DNA of 60,529 nt from an uncultured Flavobacteriales bacterium (GCA_905478795.1 CAJQJX010000017.1:1-60529), one strand, 5' to 3'. Positions 26,985-36,616 are shown, counted from the first letter of the stretch. The notes: generated by a model not told the origin, from the letters alone. A program made the numbers and translations.

Positions 26985-27869
26985 ATGAAAATCATGGTTT
27001 TCCCTGGGCAAGGCGCCCAATTCTCGGGCATGGGTCAAGATCTTTTCGATGCCCATGCCTTTGCCCGTGACCGCTTTGCGCAAGCCGCTGACGTTCTTGG
27101 GTTCGACATTGCCGAGGTCATGTTCTCTGGATCCGATGAGGATCTAAAGCAAACAAAAGTGACCCAGCCCGCTATTTTTCTGCACTCCGTTATCCTCGCA
27201 GAGGGAATGGGTGCAGCATTTGACCCGGCTTTTGTGGCAGGGCATAGTTTGGGCGAGTTCAGTGCGCTGGTAGCTGCTGGAGGACTGGACTTCGCAGAAG
27301 GGTTAAAACTGGTCAGCGAAAGGGCCTTGGCCATGCAAGGTGCCTGTGAACAAACGCCGTCTACGATGGCCGCGATTTTGGGACTTGAAGACCATGTTGT
27401 GGAGCAGGCCTGCTCTGAAACGGATGGCATTGTGGTGCCCGCCAATTACAATTGTCCTGGACAGTTGGTCATTTCTGGTGAAGTGCCGGCTGTTGAGGCG
27501 GCATGCGAAACGTTGAAAGAAGCTGGAGCGCGGCGTGCGTTGATGTTGCCTGTTGGTGGCGCGTTTCATTCGCCGCTCATGGAGCCCGCTCGCGAGCGAT
27601 TGGCCCTCGCTCTGGAATCTGCAGCGATTCAGCGCCCCAAGTGCCCCGTGGTCCAAAACGTGAACGCTACGCCAGAATCCGACCCCGAGGTCATTCGACA
27701 AAATCTCATTGCCCAATTGACCGCGCCCGTGCGCTGGACCCAAACCATGGAGTGGTTTGTAGCAGAAGGGGTCAAAGAAGTGGTGGAAGTCGGCCCAGGA
27801 AAAGTGCTTCAAGGGCTTTTCAAAAAGGTGGACCGCAGCTTGCCTACTGCGTCTGCCGCCGTGGTTTAA
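26985..27869 (+). CDS. fabD: Malonyl-CoA:ACP transacylase FabD
   Basis: Loads malonyl groups on acyl carrier protein for fatty acid synthesis. 294 residues. VFPGQGAQFSGMGQDL starts the chain, the nucleophile is S88 in FVAGHSLGEFSAL, the histidine is in GGAFHSPLMEPA, and VEVGPGKVLQGL ends it. Its TAA overlaps by four bases with the stop of the convergent coiled-coil gene. Confidence 0.97.
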   Translation: MKIMVFPGQGAQFSGMGQDLFDAHAFARDRFAQAADVLGFDIAEVMFSGSDEDLKQTKVTQPAIFLHSVILAEGMGAAFDPAFVAGHSLGEFSALVAAGGLDFAEGLKLVSERALAMQGACEQTPSTMAAILGLEDHVVEQACSETDGIVVPANYNCPGQLVISGEVPAVEAACETLKEAGARRALMLPVGGAFHSPLMEPARERLALALESAAIQRPKCPVVQNVNATPESDPEVIRQNLIAQLTAPVRWTQTMEWFVAEGVKEVVEVGPGKVLQGLFKKVDRSLPTASAAVV

Positions 27870-28177
27870 GCCTCGGCTTTGCTCCCCTCTACGTAGGAGA
27901 ACAGATTGGTGTAGTCGGTCTCAATGGCTGCCAACCGCATCTGTAAATCGCGGTTCTCAACGGACAGGCGGTCTCGTTCTGCGCGTAACTGAGAGATGGT
28001 GTGCTTGAGCGTCACAAAATCGCGGGCCAACTCTCGGCGCATAGCCTGCACTTCAGAATTATCCGGGAGTTCCATGTTCAACGGGCTCGGGGTTACGCGG
28101 CCTTTTGAAATGGTGTCCACTCCCCCGATGGAATTAACTGCTGTGGACTCCTGCGTTGGCATGTCTTTCGTGCTCAT
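27866..28177 (-). CDS. Small coiled-coil protein, unknown function
   Basis: A 103-residue protein. The first 40 residues are polar and probably disordered; the rest (QAMRRELARDFVTLKHTISQ, LRAERDRLSVENRDLQMRLA) is a strong heptad-patterned coiled coil. No signal peptide or membrane segment. Its stop overlaps fabD. Downstream of the MFS gene on the same strand (83-base gap). I cannot assign a function; a dimeric scaffold or nucleoid-type protein is possible. Confidence 0.65.
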   Translation of the reverse strand: MSTKDMPTQESTAVNSIGGVDTISKGRVTPSPLNMELPDNSEVQAMRRELARDFVTLKHTISQLRAERDRLSVENRDLQMRLAAIETDYTNLFSYVEGSKAEA

Positions 28178-28260
28178 GAGGTCAAGCTACAAGACCACTG
28201 ACCCGACGCTCCACAAGAAATCCGAAGTTTATCAAAGTTTCATTTTTAATGAAATCCGAT

Positions 28261-29472
28261 TTAAGACCTCTTTCCCATCAAAAGTGGCGGAATCAGGGCC
28301 AGTGAAGTCAATAAAGCCCCGGCTGCGGCCATGTAGTACAATTCCGGTAATCGGGCCACGTCACCTTCAAAGTGCATCCCGGACGCCACAGCACCGATTC
28401 CGATCCCAATTTCAAGGGCCATGAGCATGGTTCCCAAAGCCAAGGCGATTCGGCCTGGCTGGGCAAGATCCGCGGTCCAGGCAAACACAGTGGGCATATT
28501 GATTCCAATGCTCGCTCCGTACACCAATCCTCCTATGGTCGCCACCGTCTTGGTCTCTGCTGCACCGAGCAAGGCCATCCCAACAAACAACAATATGGTT
28601 CCCGCCAACATCATCGGAATCCGACCATAACGGTCACTCATTCTCCCGGCAATGAAGCGCATGGAAATGGAGCTGACCACGATGATGGTATTGAACGAGC
28701 CTTTGTAGACATACCCCAAGTGATCCACGAAGTCTGGTGTAATGGTCAGATACACGCCAAAGGCCAATGCGATCGGCAAGAGGACGACAGCAGCTGGCCA
28801 AGCTTGTGGGTCAATCAGAGGTCCTTTGAAGGGGTTGAGATCAGCCGCCCGAACAGCGCGCGCGTCGGGCAGCGTCTCCTCCAACGGCCAAGTAAACAGG
28901 AGGCTGACAATGCCCAATACAGCAGAGGCCAAGAACATCCATTCTATGCCCCATTCTACGGTGAGCCAACTCCCCAATGCAGGACCCGAAGCCATGCCCG
29001 CGTTGCCCGCAACGCCCAAGTATCCCAATGCCTCCCCCCTTCTGTTCTTGGGGATGCGGTCTGTCAACATGGCACTCGTACCCGTTGGCCTGAATCCGGT
29101 CGATAGCCCATGAAAGAACCTCAACGCCAAAAATGCCACGATGCTGGTCGCCACAATGTAACCGAAGCCCGCCACCGCCGTTACGGCCGACCCAATGAGC
29201 ATCACCTTTCTGCGTCCAGCCTTGTCTGCAATGCGCCCGCTCAAAAAGCGGGACAGAAAAGCGGCTAAGGCGAACATACCTACAATGCCTCCGAGATACT
29301 GTTCACCCCCCATTTGGGCCAAGTGAGCCGGCAGTTCGGGCAAGAGCATGCCAAAGCTGGCCATGAACAGCACCGTTCCGCCGCACAGCAAGTAAAAAGC
29401 GCGGTCATAGACCTTGCCCTCGGGCTCAATAGGCCGCGCCGATAAAGGTGTTGAGGAGGGGGATGCGTCCAT
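28261..29472 (-). CDS. Major facilitator superfamily transporter
   Basis: A 403-residue MFS protein with about twelve membrane segments in two halves. The loop 2-3 motif reads RFLSGRIADKAGRRKVMLIG, and the second half repeats it as FIAGRMSDRYGRIPMMLAG. FHGLSTGFRPTGTSAMLTDR resembles drug:proton antiporters and sugar/metabolite exporters. The substrate is not evident. The gene is divergent from the 29583 gene. Confidence 0.9.
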   Translation of the reverse strand: MDASPSSTPLSARPIEPEGKVYDRAFYLLCGGTVLFMASFGMLLPELPAHLAQMGGEQYLGGIVGMFALAAFLSRFLSGRIADKAGRRKVMLIGSAVTAVAGFGYIVATSIVAFLALRFFHGLSTGFRPTGTSAMLTDRIPKNRRGEALGYLGVAGNAGMASGPALGSWLTVEWGIEWMFLASAVLGIVSLLFTWPLEETLPDARAVRAADLNPFKGPLIDPQAWPAAVVLLPIALAFGVYLTITPDFVDHLGYVYKGSFNTIIVVSSISMRFIAGRMSDRYGRIPMMLAGTILLFVGMALLGAAETKTVATIGGLVYGASIGINMPTVFAWTADLAQPGRIALALGTMLMALEIGIGIGAVASGMHFEGDVARLPELYYMAAAGALLTSLALIPPLLMGKRS

Positions 29473-29582
29473 GGTTGTGGGCTCCCTTTTGGTGCAGGTT
29501 CATGGGCAGCTGTACAAAAGAACCTCACAACCCCTCTCCGATGTTTCCCAAATGCAGAAAAGGTGGCAACTTTCACTTTTCG

Positions 29583-30017
29583 ATGAAGTCACCTTCTCTG
29601 CCCGCCTATCCCACCAAAGTCCTGCTCGCGTGGACAGAAGCCATTTCCGGCCAAGAGCCTTTGCGCGATTGGCTCATGGGATCTGCTTACCCTGAGCTGG
29701 GGGTGTTTTGCCACGCATTGCACAACGAGCCCACTTCTAGGGCTTGGTTGCGGCACCATGGCCACGACTTCTTAATGGCCTTGATCGAGGGAGCAGAAGG
29801 CGAAAAAACAGCCGTCGAATGGCTCCGACAGCAAGGCGGCGAGACCTTAGCGGACATGGCTCTGATTGCGGACAATGACGAAGAGGCCCTCGCACGGCTG
29901 ATGAAGGGCGATCCTGACGTCAATGGCATCTGGGTGCAAATCGCGTTGCGCTTGCGCTACGTGAAAAACGGCATTGAGGAGTCCAACAATGATGTTCACC
30001 GCATCGACCCCAACTGA
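29583..30017 (+). CDS. Small protein of unknown function upstream of GH3 gene
   Basis: A 144-residue soluble protein from ATG 29583; upstream in-frame ATGs overlap the divergent MFS start region and are unlikely. The composition is helical with several tryptophans and acidic stretches (MALIEGAEGEKTAVEWLRQQ, ADNDEEALARLMKGD). No signal peptide, metal motif or known domain is visible. It ends four bases before the GH3 start, so the two are probably an operon and may act together. Confidence 0.7.
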   Translation: MKSPSLPAYPTKVLLAWTEAISGQEPLRDWLMGSAYPELGVFCHALHNEPTSRAWLRHHGHDFLMALIEGAEGEKTAVEWLRQQGGETLADMALIADNDEEALARLMKGDPDVNGIWVQIALRLRYVKNGIEESNNDVHRIDPN

Positions 30018-30021
30018 CGCC

Positions 30022-31584
30022 ATGCCTGTAAACACCGTATTCAGTTGGTTTATCCGCAAACGCCTTCACCAAATTGAGCTGTTCAGGAAATACCCCAAAG
30101 AGGTCCAAGACGAAGTGTTTCGCGATCACATCGCCGCCCTTTCCCAAACGCGTTTTGGCCGGGAGCACGGGGTGACGCCCCAGATGGATCTGGCCGCATA
30201 CAGGCAAAGCGTGCCCGTGCGCGATTACAATGGAGTCAAACCGTGGCTCGAAGCAGCGCGGAATGGGGAGCCTGACGTGATGTGGCCGGGAGCTGTCAAG
30301 TGGAACGCCAAGTCTTCCGGGACCACCACCGACCGGAGCAAATTCATTCCCGTCACCGAGGACGCCCTCGAGAAATGCCACTATAAGGGCGGCAAGGACC
30401 TGCTGGCCATGTACGTCGATGCCGTCCCCAAGGCCAGACTGTACGGTGGAAGACACTTGATTGTCGGAGGCACCGGCCGGGCCGAAGAAGCAGACAACGG
30501 CGTCCTCACGGGCGACCTGAGCGCCATCATCATCAACAACCTGCCCTGGTGGTGTGAATTTCGCCGCACACCGGCGCGCTCCATTGCTTTGATGGCTTCT
30601 TGGGAAGAGAAAATTGAACGCATGGCCGAGACCACCATCGATCAAGATGTGCGCATCATCGCCGGTGTACCGAGCTGGACCCAGGTCTTGTTGGAGCGCA
30701 TTTTAGAACGCACAGGAAAGTCCCACTTGGGCGAGGTGTGGCCACATTTACAGCTCTATATGCATGGCGGGGTTTCTTTTGCCCCATACCGAGGCGCCTT
30801 TGACCGGATGATGCCTTCGGGCATTCACTACATCGAGACCTACAATGCGAGCGAAGGCTTCTTTGGCATCCAAGACCAACTCGGGGCCGACGATATGCTA
30901 CTGATGCTGGACTACGGCATTCACTACGAGTTCATCCCCTTTGCCCCAGGAGACGATATTTTGGAGCAGCCCCATGCCGAGACGCTGGGCCTAGATGCGG
31001 TCGGGTTGAACCGCGACTACGCCATGGTCATCTCTACCAATGGCGGCTTGCACCGTTACCTTCTGGGAGACCTCGTCCGTTTTACATCCCTGACCCCGTT
31101 CCGCATCCGCGTGAGCGGGAGGACCCAATCCTACCTCAACCTTGCGGGCGAGGAGCTGATGGTGGGTGATGCCAATGCGGCATTGGCGCAAACCAGTCGG
31201 GAGTTTGGCATGGAGATTCGGGACTGGACCGCTTGTGCCCGACCCGCTACGGATGGGTCGCTTGGACGCCATCATTGGGTCATCGAACCTGGCAAAAGCA
31301 CCACCAACTCACCCGACGCCCCCCTTTTCGCGGCTGCTCTTGACCGCCATTTGCGGACCCTGAATTCAGACTACGATGCCAAGCGAACGGGTGATTTAGT
31401 GCTCCTTGTCCCCTTCGTAGAGTGGGTTTCAACAGGAGCATTCGAAAACCTGTTGAAACAGAAAGGAAAACTGGGCGGACAACACAAGGTTCCGCGGTTG
31501 TCTATGAGTCCACAGTGGGTTGAGGAGGTGTCCTCCAAGAAAATTGACCCTTCGGAGACGCATCCGACGCCTATCCGATTGTAG
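30022..31584 (+). CDS. GH3-family acyl-acid amido synthetase-like protein
   Basis: A 520-residue member of the GH3 (auxin-responsive promoter) family: adenylating enzymes that in plants conjugate amino acids to acyl acids. The ATP loop NAKSSGTTTDRSKFIPVT is at about residues 92-110; IETYNASEGFFGIQD is the A5-like motif and LVRFTSLTPFRIRVSGRTQ the hinge region. Starts at 29989/29992 are possible but overlap the upstream gene; ATG 30022 begins a typical RKRLHQIELF N-terminus. Bacterial members have no settled substrate; acyl amide formation is inference. Confidence 0.88.
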   Translation: MPVNTVFSWFIRKRLHQIELFRKYPKEVQDEVFRDHIAALSQTRFGREHGVTPQMDLAAYRQSVPVRDYNGVKPWLEAARNGEPDVMWPGAVKWNAKSSGTTTDRSKFIPVTEDALEKCHYKGGKDLLAMYVDAVPKARLYGGRHLIVGGTGRAEEADNGVLTGDLSAIIINNLPWWCEFRRTPARSIALMASWEEKIERMAETTIDQDVRIIAGVPSWTQVLLERILERTGKSHLGEVWPHLQLYMHGGVSFAPYRGAFDRMMPSGIHYIETYNASEGFFGIQDQLGADDMLLMLDYGIHYEFIPFAPGDDILEQPHAETLGLDAVGLNRDYAMVISTNGGLHRYLLGDLVRFTSLTPFRIRVSGRTQSYLNLAGEELMVGDANAALAQTSREFGMEIRDWTACARPATDGSLGRHHWVIEPGKSTTNSPDAPLFAAALDRHLRTLNSDYDAKRTGDLVLLVPFVEWVSTGAFENLLKQKGKLGGQHKVPRLSMSPQWVEEVSSKKIDPSETHPTPIRL

Positions 31585-31628
31585 GAAGCCTTGGCTCCCC
31601 CTACCTTGCCCATCCCAAACGCACGAAC

Positions 31629-32243
31629 ATGCACCTCGCGATCGCAGGCAACATCGGCTCCGGCAAAACAACCCTCACCCGGCTCCTCGCTCAGCACTAC
31701 AAGATTACTCCGCACTATGAAAGTGTGGACGACAATCCGTACCTGAACGACTTCTACAAGGACATGCAACGGTGGTCATTCAACCTTCAAATCCACTTCT
31801 TGACGTCGCGCTTCGGACAGCTGCACGCCCTGAAATCCAGTGGACATGACATGGTACAGGACCGCACCATCTATGAGGACGCTTACATCTTCGCACCGAA
31901 TCTGCAGTCCATGGGGCTCATGACTTCGCGTGACCACGAAAACTTCCTCAAGTTGTTTGAGCTCATGGAGAATTTCGTGACCCCGCCGGACTTGCTCATC
32001 TACCTCCGCAGCAGCGTAGGTAACCTGGTCGAGAAAATCCAAAAGCGTGGCCGTGAATACGAGGAGTCCATTCGTCTGGACTACCTCAATCGACTCAACG
32101 AGCGCTACGAGGCGTGGATTTCTACTTACACCAAGGGAAAGGTCTTGGTGATCAACGTGGACCACATTGACTTTGAGAAAAATCCCGAAGAGCTGGGCGA
32201 CATCATCACCCGGGTGGACGCCGAATTGAACGGCTTGTTCTGA
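31629..32243 (+). CDS. Deoxynucleoside kinase (second copy)
   Basis: A 204-residue deoxyadenosine/deoxyguanosine-type kinase. P-loop IAGNIGSGKTTLTRLL, ESVDDNPYLNDFYKDM, WSFNLQIHFLTSRF, the DRTIYEDAYIFA motif (DR(S/T) followed by the ED pair), and the lid KRGREYEESIRLDYLNRLNE are all intact. Compared with the folK-coupled copy it keeps the canonical DRT motif. It ends at a strong terminator shared with the convergent YceI gene. Confidence 0.93.
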   Translation: MHLAIAGNIGSGKTTLTRLLAQHYKITPHYESVDDNPYLNDFYKDMQRWSFNLQIHFLTSRFGQLHALKSSGHDMVQDRTIYEDAYIFAPNLQSMGLMTSRDHENFLKLFELMENFVTPPDLLIYLRSSVGNLVEKIQKRGREYEESIRLDYLNRLNERYEAWISTYTKGKVLVINVDHIDFEKNPEELGDIITRVDAELNGLF

Positions 32244-32263
32244 GATCAATCCAACAAGCACCC

Positions 32264-32298
32264 AACGAAAAACGGCCCTTCTGGGGCCGTTTTTCGTT
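32264..32298. terminator. Bidirectional intrinsic terminator
   Basis: AACGAAAAACGGCCC-ttctg-GGGCCGTTTTTCGTT, a nearly perfect 15-pair stem, between the convergent dNK and YceI genes. Confidence 0.92.
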
Positions 32299-32321
32299 TC
32301 GAGCACATGAACCCTGCTGCC

Positions 32322-33164
32322 TCAGTTGCCCTTCCGCAGACTCATGTCCTCCACCAAAGCCATCTGAAGTACGACTTCATCTGAGATCATGTCGTCTCCG
32401 AGATTGTCGAAGAAGGTGCCGCTGCCATACCGGACGTCAAAATCAGCCCGGTTGAACGTCATCCCCACTGTTGCGACGACGGGGTCAGATGAGCTAAAGC
32501 TGAGTGTTCCGGAAACCGGCTGAGTGATGCCCTTGATATTGAGCTTGCCATCCAGTATCAGGCCTCCACGTCCATCGGCCTTTCCAGACTCTAGCGCAAA
32601 ACTGGCCGTGGGGTGATTCGCCACATCAAAGAAGTCTTCGCTCCGGAGGTGTTCGGCAAGGTTCCGAGCAGCAAGACCTTCCTGAGAAGTGGGTTTAATC
32701 GCGTTCATTTCGACCACAACATTCCCCGACACCAACTGGCTGTTCTGAATGGAAAGGATGCACGAGCGCACAGAAATGGTTCCCGTTTCAGTCATTCCCA
32801 ACTTCTGGCCTTTCCACTGCACTACGGTCACCTTGGGGTCCATCGTGTATTGACCATCCCCAGGCAGCTTGTCTATGGCACTTACACCGTCAACTTCTCC
32901 ATCTCCACACTTGCGCAAGGCCTCGAGAAAATTGACGTCACGTTTTGACTCTCGGCAAAATCTGAGCTGGCCGCGGCTCAACCCCTTTTCAAAACAATCA
33001 CAAGGATTCTCTAAGGCTTCAAGTGCCACCTCAACGCCTTCCGCCCCTTCCTCGGACACTGCAGTGCCTTCCTTGGATGGCTCACCGTCGGTAGCACAAC
33101 CCACGAGCAATGTGGCGAAAAACAAAGCCGTTAATCCCGCACCTGAGAAGCCGCGCCCCTTCAT
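32322..33164 (-). CDS. YceI-family lipoprotein
   Basis: A 280-residue lipoprotein with signal [18 protein letters not shown] and lipobox LLVGC. After an acidic, disordered stretch comes a small cysteine-bearing segment (NPCDCFEKG, RFCRESKR, RKCGDG), then the YceI lipocalin-like barrel (TGTISVRSCILSIQNSQLVS, GNVVVEMNAIKP, HLRSEDFFDVANHPTASFAL, GKLNIKGITQPVSGTLSF). YceI barrels bind polyisoprenoids or other amphiphiles. The ATG overlaps the hppA stop (ATGA), so both are translated together. The three-cysteine-pair insert before the barrel is unusual. Confidence 0.88.
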   Translation of the reverse strand: MKGRGFSGAGLTALFFATLLVGCATDGEPSKEGTAVSEEGAEGVEVALEALENPCDCFEKGLSRGQLRFCRESKRDVNFLEALRKCGDGEVDGVSAIDKLPGDGQYTMDPKVTVVQWKGQKLGMTETGTISVRSCILSIQNSQLVSGNVVVEMNAIKPTSQEGLAARNLAEHLRSEDFFDVANHPTASFALESGKADGRGGLILDGKLNIKGITQPVSGTLSFSSSDPVVATVGMTFNRADFDVRYGSGTFFDNLGDDMISDEVVLQMALVEDMSLRKGN

Positions 33165-35425
33165 ACCTCTTCGAATGAGACGTTGGACATCGTCAACCCC
33201 TGTTCAGGAGCTGGAGCTTCAATGGCTCCATGGTCATGTCCCTCGTGATCATCGGTACCATGTCCTCCCAAGATGGGGGCAATGACGAGGCCAATCAAGC
33301 AGGTCAACTTAATGAGGATGTTCATGGAAGGACCAGAAGTATCCTTGAAGGGATCACCCACGGTGTCGCCGGTAACGGCGGCCTTGTGAGCGTCGCTTCC
33401 CTTGAAGGTCATCTCTCCGTCAATCTCAACACCCGCCTCAAATGACTTCTTGGCATTGTCCCAAGCACCACCCGCATTGTTTTGGAAGATGGCCCAAAGC
33501 ACACCGCTTACGGTGACACCCGCCATGTAGCCACCGAGGGTCTCAGCTGCCCACGCAGGGTCGGCACCAAACAGCAATGGCACCAAACCAATGACCAGCG
33601 GGAACGCAATGGTCATTGCACCGGGGAGCATCATCTCCTTGAGCGCCGCTTGGGTGGAAATGTCCACGCACTTGCCGTATTCTGGAGTACCGGTTCCTTC
33701 CAGGATTCCAGGGATCTCCTTGAACTGACGGCGCACTTCTTGCACCATTTCCATCGCCGCTTTGCCCACTGAGTTCATGGCCAAGGCCGAGAACACCACA
33801 GGAATCATACCCCCAATGAAGAGGGCCGCGAGAACGTTGGCCTTAAAAATGTTGATGCCGTCGATGCCGGTGAACTCCACATAGGCGGCGAACAGAGCGA
33901 GGGCGGTCAGTGCCGCAGAGGCGATGGCAAAGCCTTTACCGATGGCAGCAGTGGTGTTGCCAACGGAGTCGAGGATGTCTGTGCGCTCACGCACCTCCTC
34001 GGGGAGTTCGCTCATCTCAGCAATGCCACCAGCATTGTCCGCGATGGGACCGAAAGCGTCGATGGCCAGCTGCATGGCCGTTGTGGCCATCATGGAGCAC
34101 GCTGCAAGCGCCACACCATAGAAACCTGCAAACTCATAGGAAATGAAGATCGCCGCAGCGAACAACAGGATGGGTCCGAAGGTGGAGATCATTCCCGTAG
34201 CAAGACCAGCGATGATGTTGGTGGCTGCTCCGGTAGAAGACTTCTGGACGATTCCGAGCACAGGACCTTTTCCGAGGCCCGTATAGTATTCCGTCATGTA
34301 TGAAATGGCGGCACCCACTACAAGGCCAACGATCACAGAGTAGAAGACGTTGATGCTGCTGAATGTGCGGGTTCCTTCACCGAAGAAATCCATCATCAAC
34401 GTTTCGGGCAACATGTTCGAGATCAAGAAGTAACAGGCGATGGCCGTCAGGATAATGGAACCCCAGTTTCCGCGGTTCAAAGCGGCCTGAACTTCAGGCT
34501 CCTTAGCGCCATCCTTCACGCGGATGACGAGCGAACCCAAGATGGAAAAGACGATGCCTAAGGCAGAAATAATCAGAGGCAACAGGATGGTGGACATGCC
34601 ACCAAAATTGTCGGTGATGTTGCCGCCCATGTCTTTGATGACATAGTTGCCCAACACCATCGCTGCGAGTACCGTAGCTACATAGGAACCAAAGAGGTCG
34701 GCACCCATTCCGGCAACGTCGCCTACGTTGTCACCCACGTTGTCGGCGATGGTAGCGGGGTTGCGGGGGTCGTCTTCTGGAATGCCGGCTTCAACCTTTC
34801 CAACAAGGTCCGCACCAACGTCAGCAGCTTTGGTGTAGATGCCGCCACCCACACGGGCAAACAGTGCAATAGACTCTGCTCCCAAAGAGAAGCCTGCGAG
34901 GGCTTCCAAGATCACCGTCATGTTCTCCACACCTTGCCACTGCCCCTCTGCAAAGAAGTTCAGCAAGAGGATGAACAGCACGCCCAGGCCAAAAACAGCC
35001 AAGCCTGCCACACCAAGGCCCATGACCATGCCCCCGGTGAAGGAGACTTTCAATGCTTGTGCGAGGCTCGTGCGGGCCGCTTGAGTGGTCCGAACGTTGG
35101 CTTCAGTAGCAATGCGCATACCGATGTTTCCTGCGAGTGCAGAAAAAACAGCACCAATCAAGAAAGCCACAACAATCAACCAATGCGTGGTGGGTACCAA
35201 AAAGGAAACCAAACCCAATAAGGCTCCAGCCACTACAACGAAAATGGCCAGAATGCGGTACTCCGCACTCAGGAATGCGAGCGCACCTTCATGAATGTGC
35301 TTTGCGATTTCGGCCATACGCGGTTCGCCCGTGCTCTGAGAACGCACCCAACGGGCTTGAACGAACATGTAAATGAGGCCTACGATGGCCAAGGCGGGCA
35401 CGAGGTAAAGGATCGTGTCTAGCAT
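33161..35425 (-). CDS. hppA: Membrane-bound proton-pumping pyrophosphatase
   Basis: A 754-residue integral membrane pyrophosphatase with about sixteen helices. The PPi-binding block is complete: [58 protein letters not shown] has alanine at the diagnostic position of potassium-dependent enzymes. Position 246, glutamate in the Thermotoga sodium pump, is glycine (LFGSYVA) and position 250 is alanine, while E184 (LGAESIALF) replaces a serine; this fits the Flavobacterium-type proton pumps. The chain ends in a His/Asp-rich tail ([14 protein letters not shown]). CATTCG-like sequence TACATTCG upstream may be the promoter. Confidence 0.95.
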   Translation of the reverse strand: MLDTILYLVPALAIVGLIYMFVQARWVRSQSTGEPRMAEIAKHIHEGALAFLSAEYRILAIFVVVAGALLGLVSFLVPTTHWLIVVAFLIGAVFSALAGNIGMRIATEANVRTTQAARTSLAQALKVSFTGGMVMGLGVAGLAVFGLGVLFILLLNFFAEGQWQGVENMTVILEALAGFSLGAESIALFARVGGGIYTKAADVGADLVGKVEAGIPEDDPRNPATIADNVGDNVGDVAGMGADLFGSYVATVLAAMVLGNYVIKDMGGNITDNFGGMSTILLPLIISALGIVFSILGSLVIRVKDGAKEPEVQAALNRGNWGSIILTAIACYFLISNMLPETLMMDFFGEGTRTFSSINVFYSVIVGLVVGAAISYMTEYYTGLGKGPVLGIVQKSSTGAATNIIAGLATGMISTFGPILLFAAAIFISYEFAGFYGVALAACSMMATTAMQLAIDAFGPIADNAGGIAEMSELPEEVRERTDILDSVGNTTAAIGKGFAIASAALTALALFAAYVEFTGIDGINIFKANVLAALFIGGMIPVVFSALAMNSVGKAAMEMVQEVRRQFKEIPGILEGTGTPEYGKCVDISTQAALKEMMLPGAMTIAFPLVIGLVPLLFGADPAWAAETLGGYMAGVTVSGVLWAIFQNNAGGAWDNAKKSFEAGVEIDGEMTFKGSDAHKAAVTGDTVGDPFKDTSGPSMNILIKLTCLIGLVIAPILGGHGTDDHEGHDHGAIEAPAPEQGLTMSNVSFEEV

Positions 35426-35492
35426 GTAGAAAAATTGATGCCGTGATTTCGGCAGGTTCAGGTATTTCGGAGCGCGAATGTAATATTCATTC

Positions 35493-36473
35493 TTACGCGA
35501 CGTAGTTGACTTCCTTCACAGAACGCACGATATCCGCGACCTGTGGCAGGGCTTCCTCAATCAAGGAAGTGGAGAAAGCAAAAGGAGTATCGGATTGACA
35601 AATGCGGCGAATGGGGGCATCGAGGTAATCAAAAGCGTGCCGCTGGACACGGTAACTGACTTCAGATGCAATGGAAGCCACGGGGAAGCTTTCCTCAACA
35701 ATCACCAAGCGTCCAGTCTTTTTGACGCTCTCCACAATGGTGTCCAAGTCCAATGGACGAATTGTCCTGAGGTCGATGATCTCTACATCGATGCCTTCTT
35801 TCACCAATTCATCTGCAGCCTCATGGACCGTCTTCAGGATTTTTCCGAAGCTCACGATGGTGCAATCGGAACCGGCCCTGCGGATGTTGGCTTTGCCGAT
35901 GGGCACGAGAAATTCGCCTTCGGGAATTTCGCCCTTGTCACCGTACATCTTCTCAGACTCCATCACCAGTACAGGATCTTCGTCGCGGATGGCCGCCTTG
36001 AGCAGACCTTTGGCCTCGTAGGGCGTAAAAGGAGTGACCACCTTCAATCCCGGCATACTGGCGTAGAGGCTTTCGTAGGCTTGGCTGTGGGTGGCGCCCA
36101 ACTGACCTGCCTGTCCATTGGGACCACGGAATACCATGGGGCAGCTGAATTGACCACCGCTCATCTGCAGCATTTTGCTAGCGTGGTTGATGATTTGGTC
36201 ACTGGCCAAAACTGCGAAGTTCCAGGTCATGTACTCCACGATGGGACGCAGGCCGTTCATGGCCGCTCCTACGGCGATGGCGCTAAACCCAAGCTCTGCA
36301 ATGGGCGTGTCGATGACGCGTTCAGGACCGAACTCTTCGAGCATCCCCTTGGATGCTTTATAGGCACCGTTGTATTCGGCTACTTCTTCGCCAAGCAGGA
36401 ATACGCGGTCATCCCGCCGCATTTCTTCGCTCATGGCCTCGCACACCGCTTCACGGAATTGGATCGTACGCAT
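35493..36473 (-). CDS. pdhB: Pyruvate dehydrogenase E1 component subunit beta
   Basis: Beta chain of the E1 heterotetramer that decarboxylates pyruvate. 326 residues: MRTIQFREAVCEAMSEEM, FLLGEEVAEYNGAYKASKGM, RVIDTPIAELGFSAIAVGAA, FRGPNGQAGQLGATHSQAYE, and the C-terminal IDLRTIRPLDLDTIVESVKK followed by VVEESFP. The alpha subunit, E2 and E3 are not adjacent. An exact -7 box TAACTTTG stands 29 bases before its ATG, divergent from etfB. Confidence 0.95.
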   Translation of the reverse strand: MRTIQFREAVCEAMSEEMRRDDRVFLLGEEVAEYNGAYKASKGMLEEFGPERVIDTPIAELGFSAIAVGAAMNGLRPIVEYMTWNFAVLASDQIINHASKMLQMSGGQFSCPMVFRGPNGQAGQLGATHSQAYESLYASMPGLKVVTPFTPYEAKGLLKAAIRDEDPVLVMESEKMYGDKGEIPEGEFLVPIGKANIRRAGSDCTIVSFGKILKTVHEAADELVKEGIDVEIIDLRTIRPLDLDTIVESVKKTGRLVIVEESFPVASIASEVSYRVQRHAFDYLDAPIRRICQSDTPFAFSTSLIEEALPQVADIVRSVKEVNYVA

Positions 36474-36501
36474 GTTAATCAGCTGTTTCTTTTCAGGGGC
36501 G

Positions 36502-36509
36502 CAAAGTTA
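36502..36509 (-). promoter_or_regulatory. TAACTTTG -7 box for pdhB
   Basis: Exact TAnnTTTG on the minus strand with a leader of about 28 bases to the pdhB ATG. Confidence 0.55.
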
Positions 36510-36561
36510 CGGCTTGAAAAGCATGTACGAACCCCTTTCGAATTGGCAGTGCATCCGGGAT

Positions 36562-36569
36562 TAACTTCG
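36562..36569 (+). promoter_or_regulatory. TAACTTCG -7-like box for etfB
   Basis: One mismatch from consensus, with TTG at 36543-36545 sixteen bases upstream as a possible -33 element; leader of about 47 bases to etfB. Confidence 0.4.
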
Positions 36570-36616
36570 CGCACTCGAAGGTTGCTTTTTACAACCTCAC
36601 ATTTACCGCAAAAGGC

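Noticed and set aside
28217-28259. Direct repeat GAAATCCGA and hairpin TTTCAT/ATGAAA in the gap after the MFS gene
   Set aside because: Short, AT-rich, without T-run or promoter match; could easily be chance.
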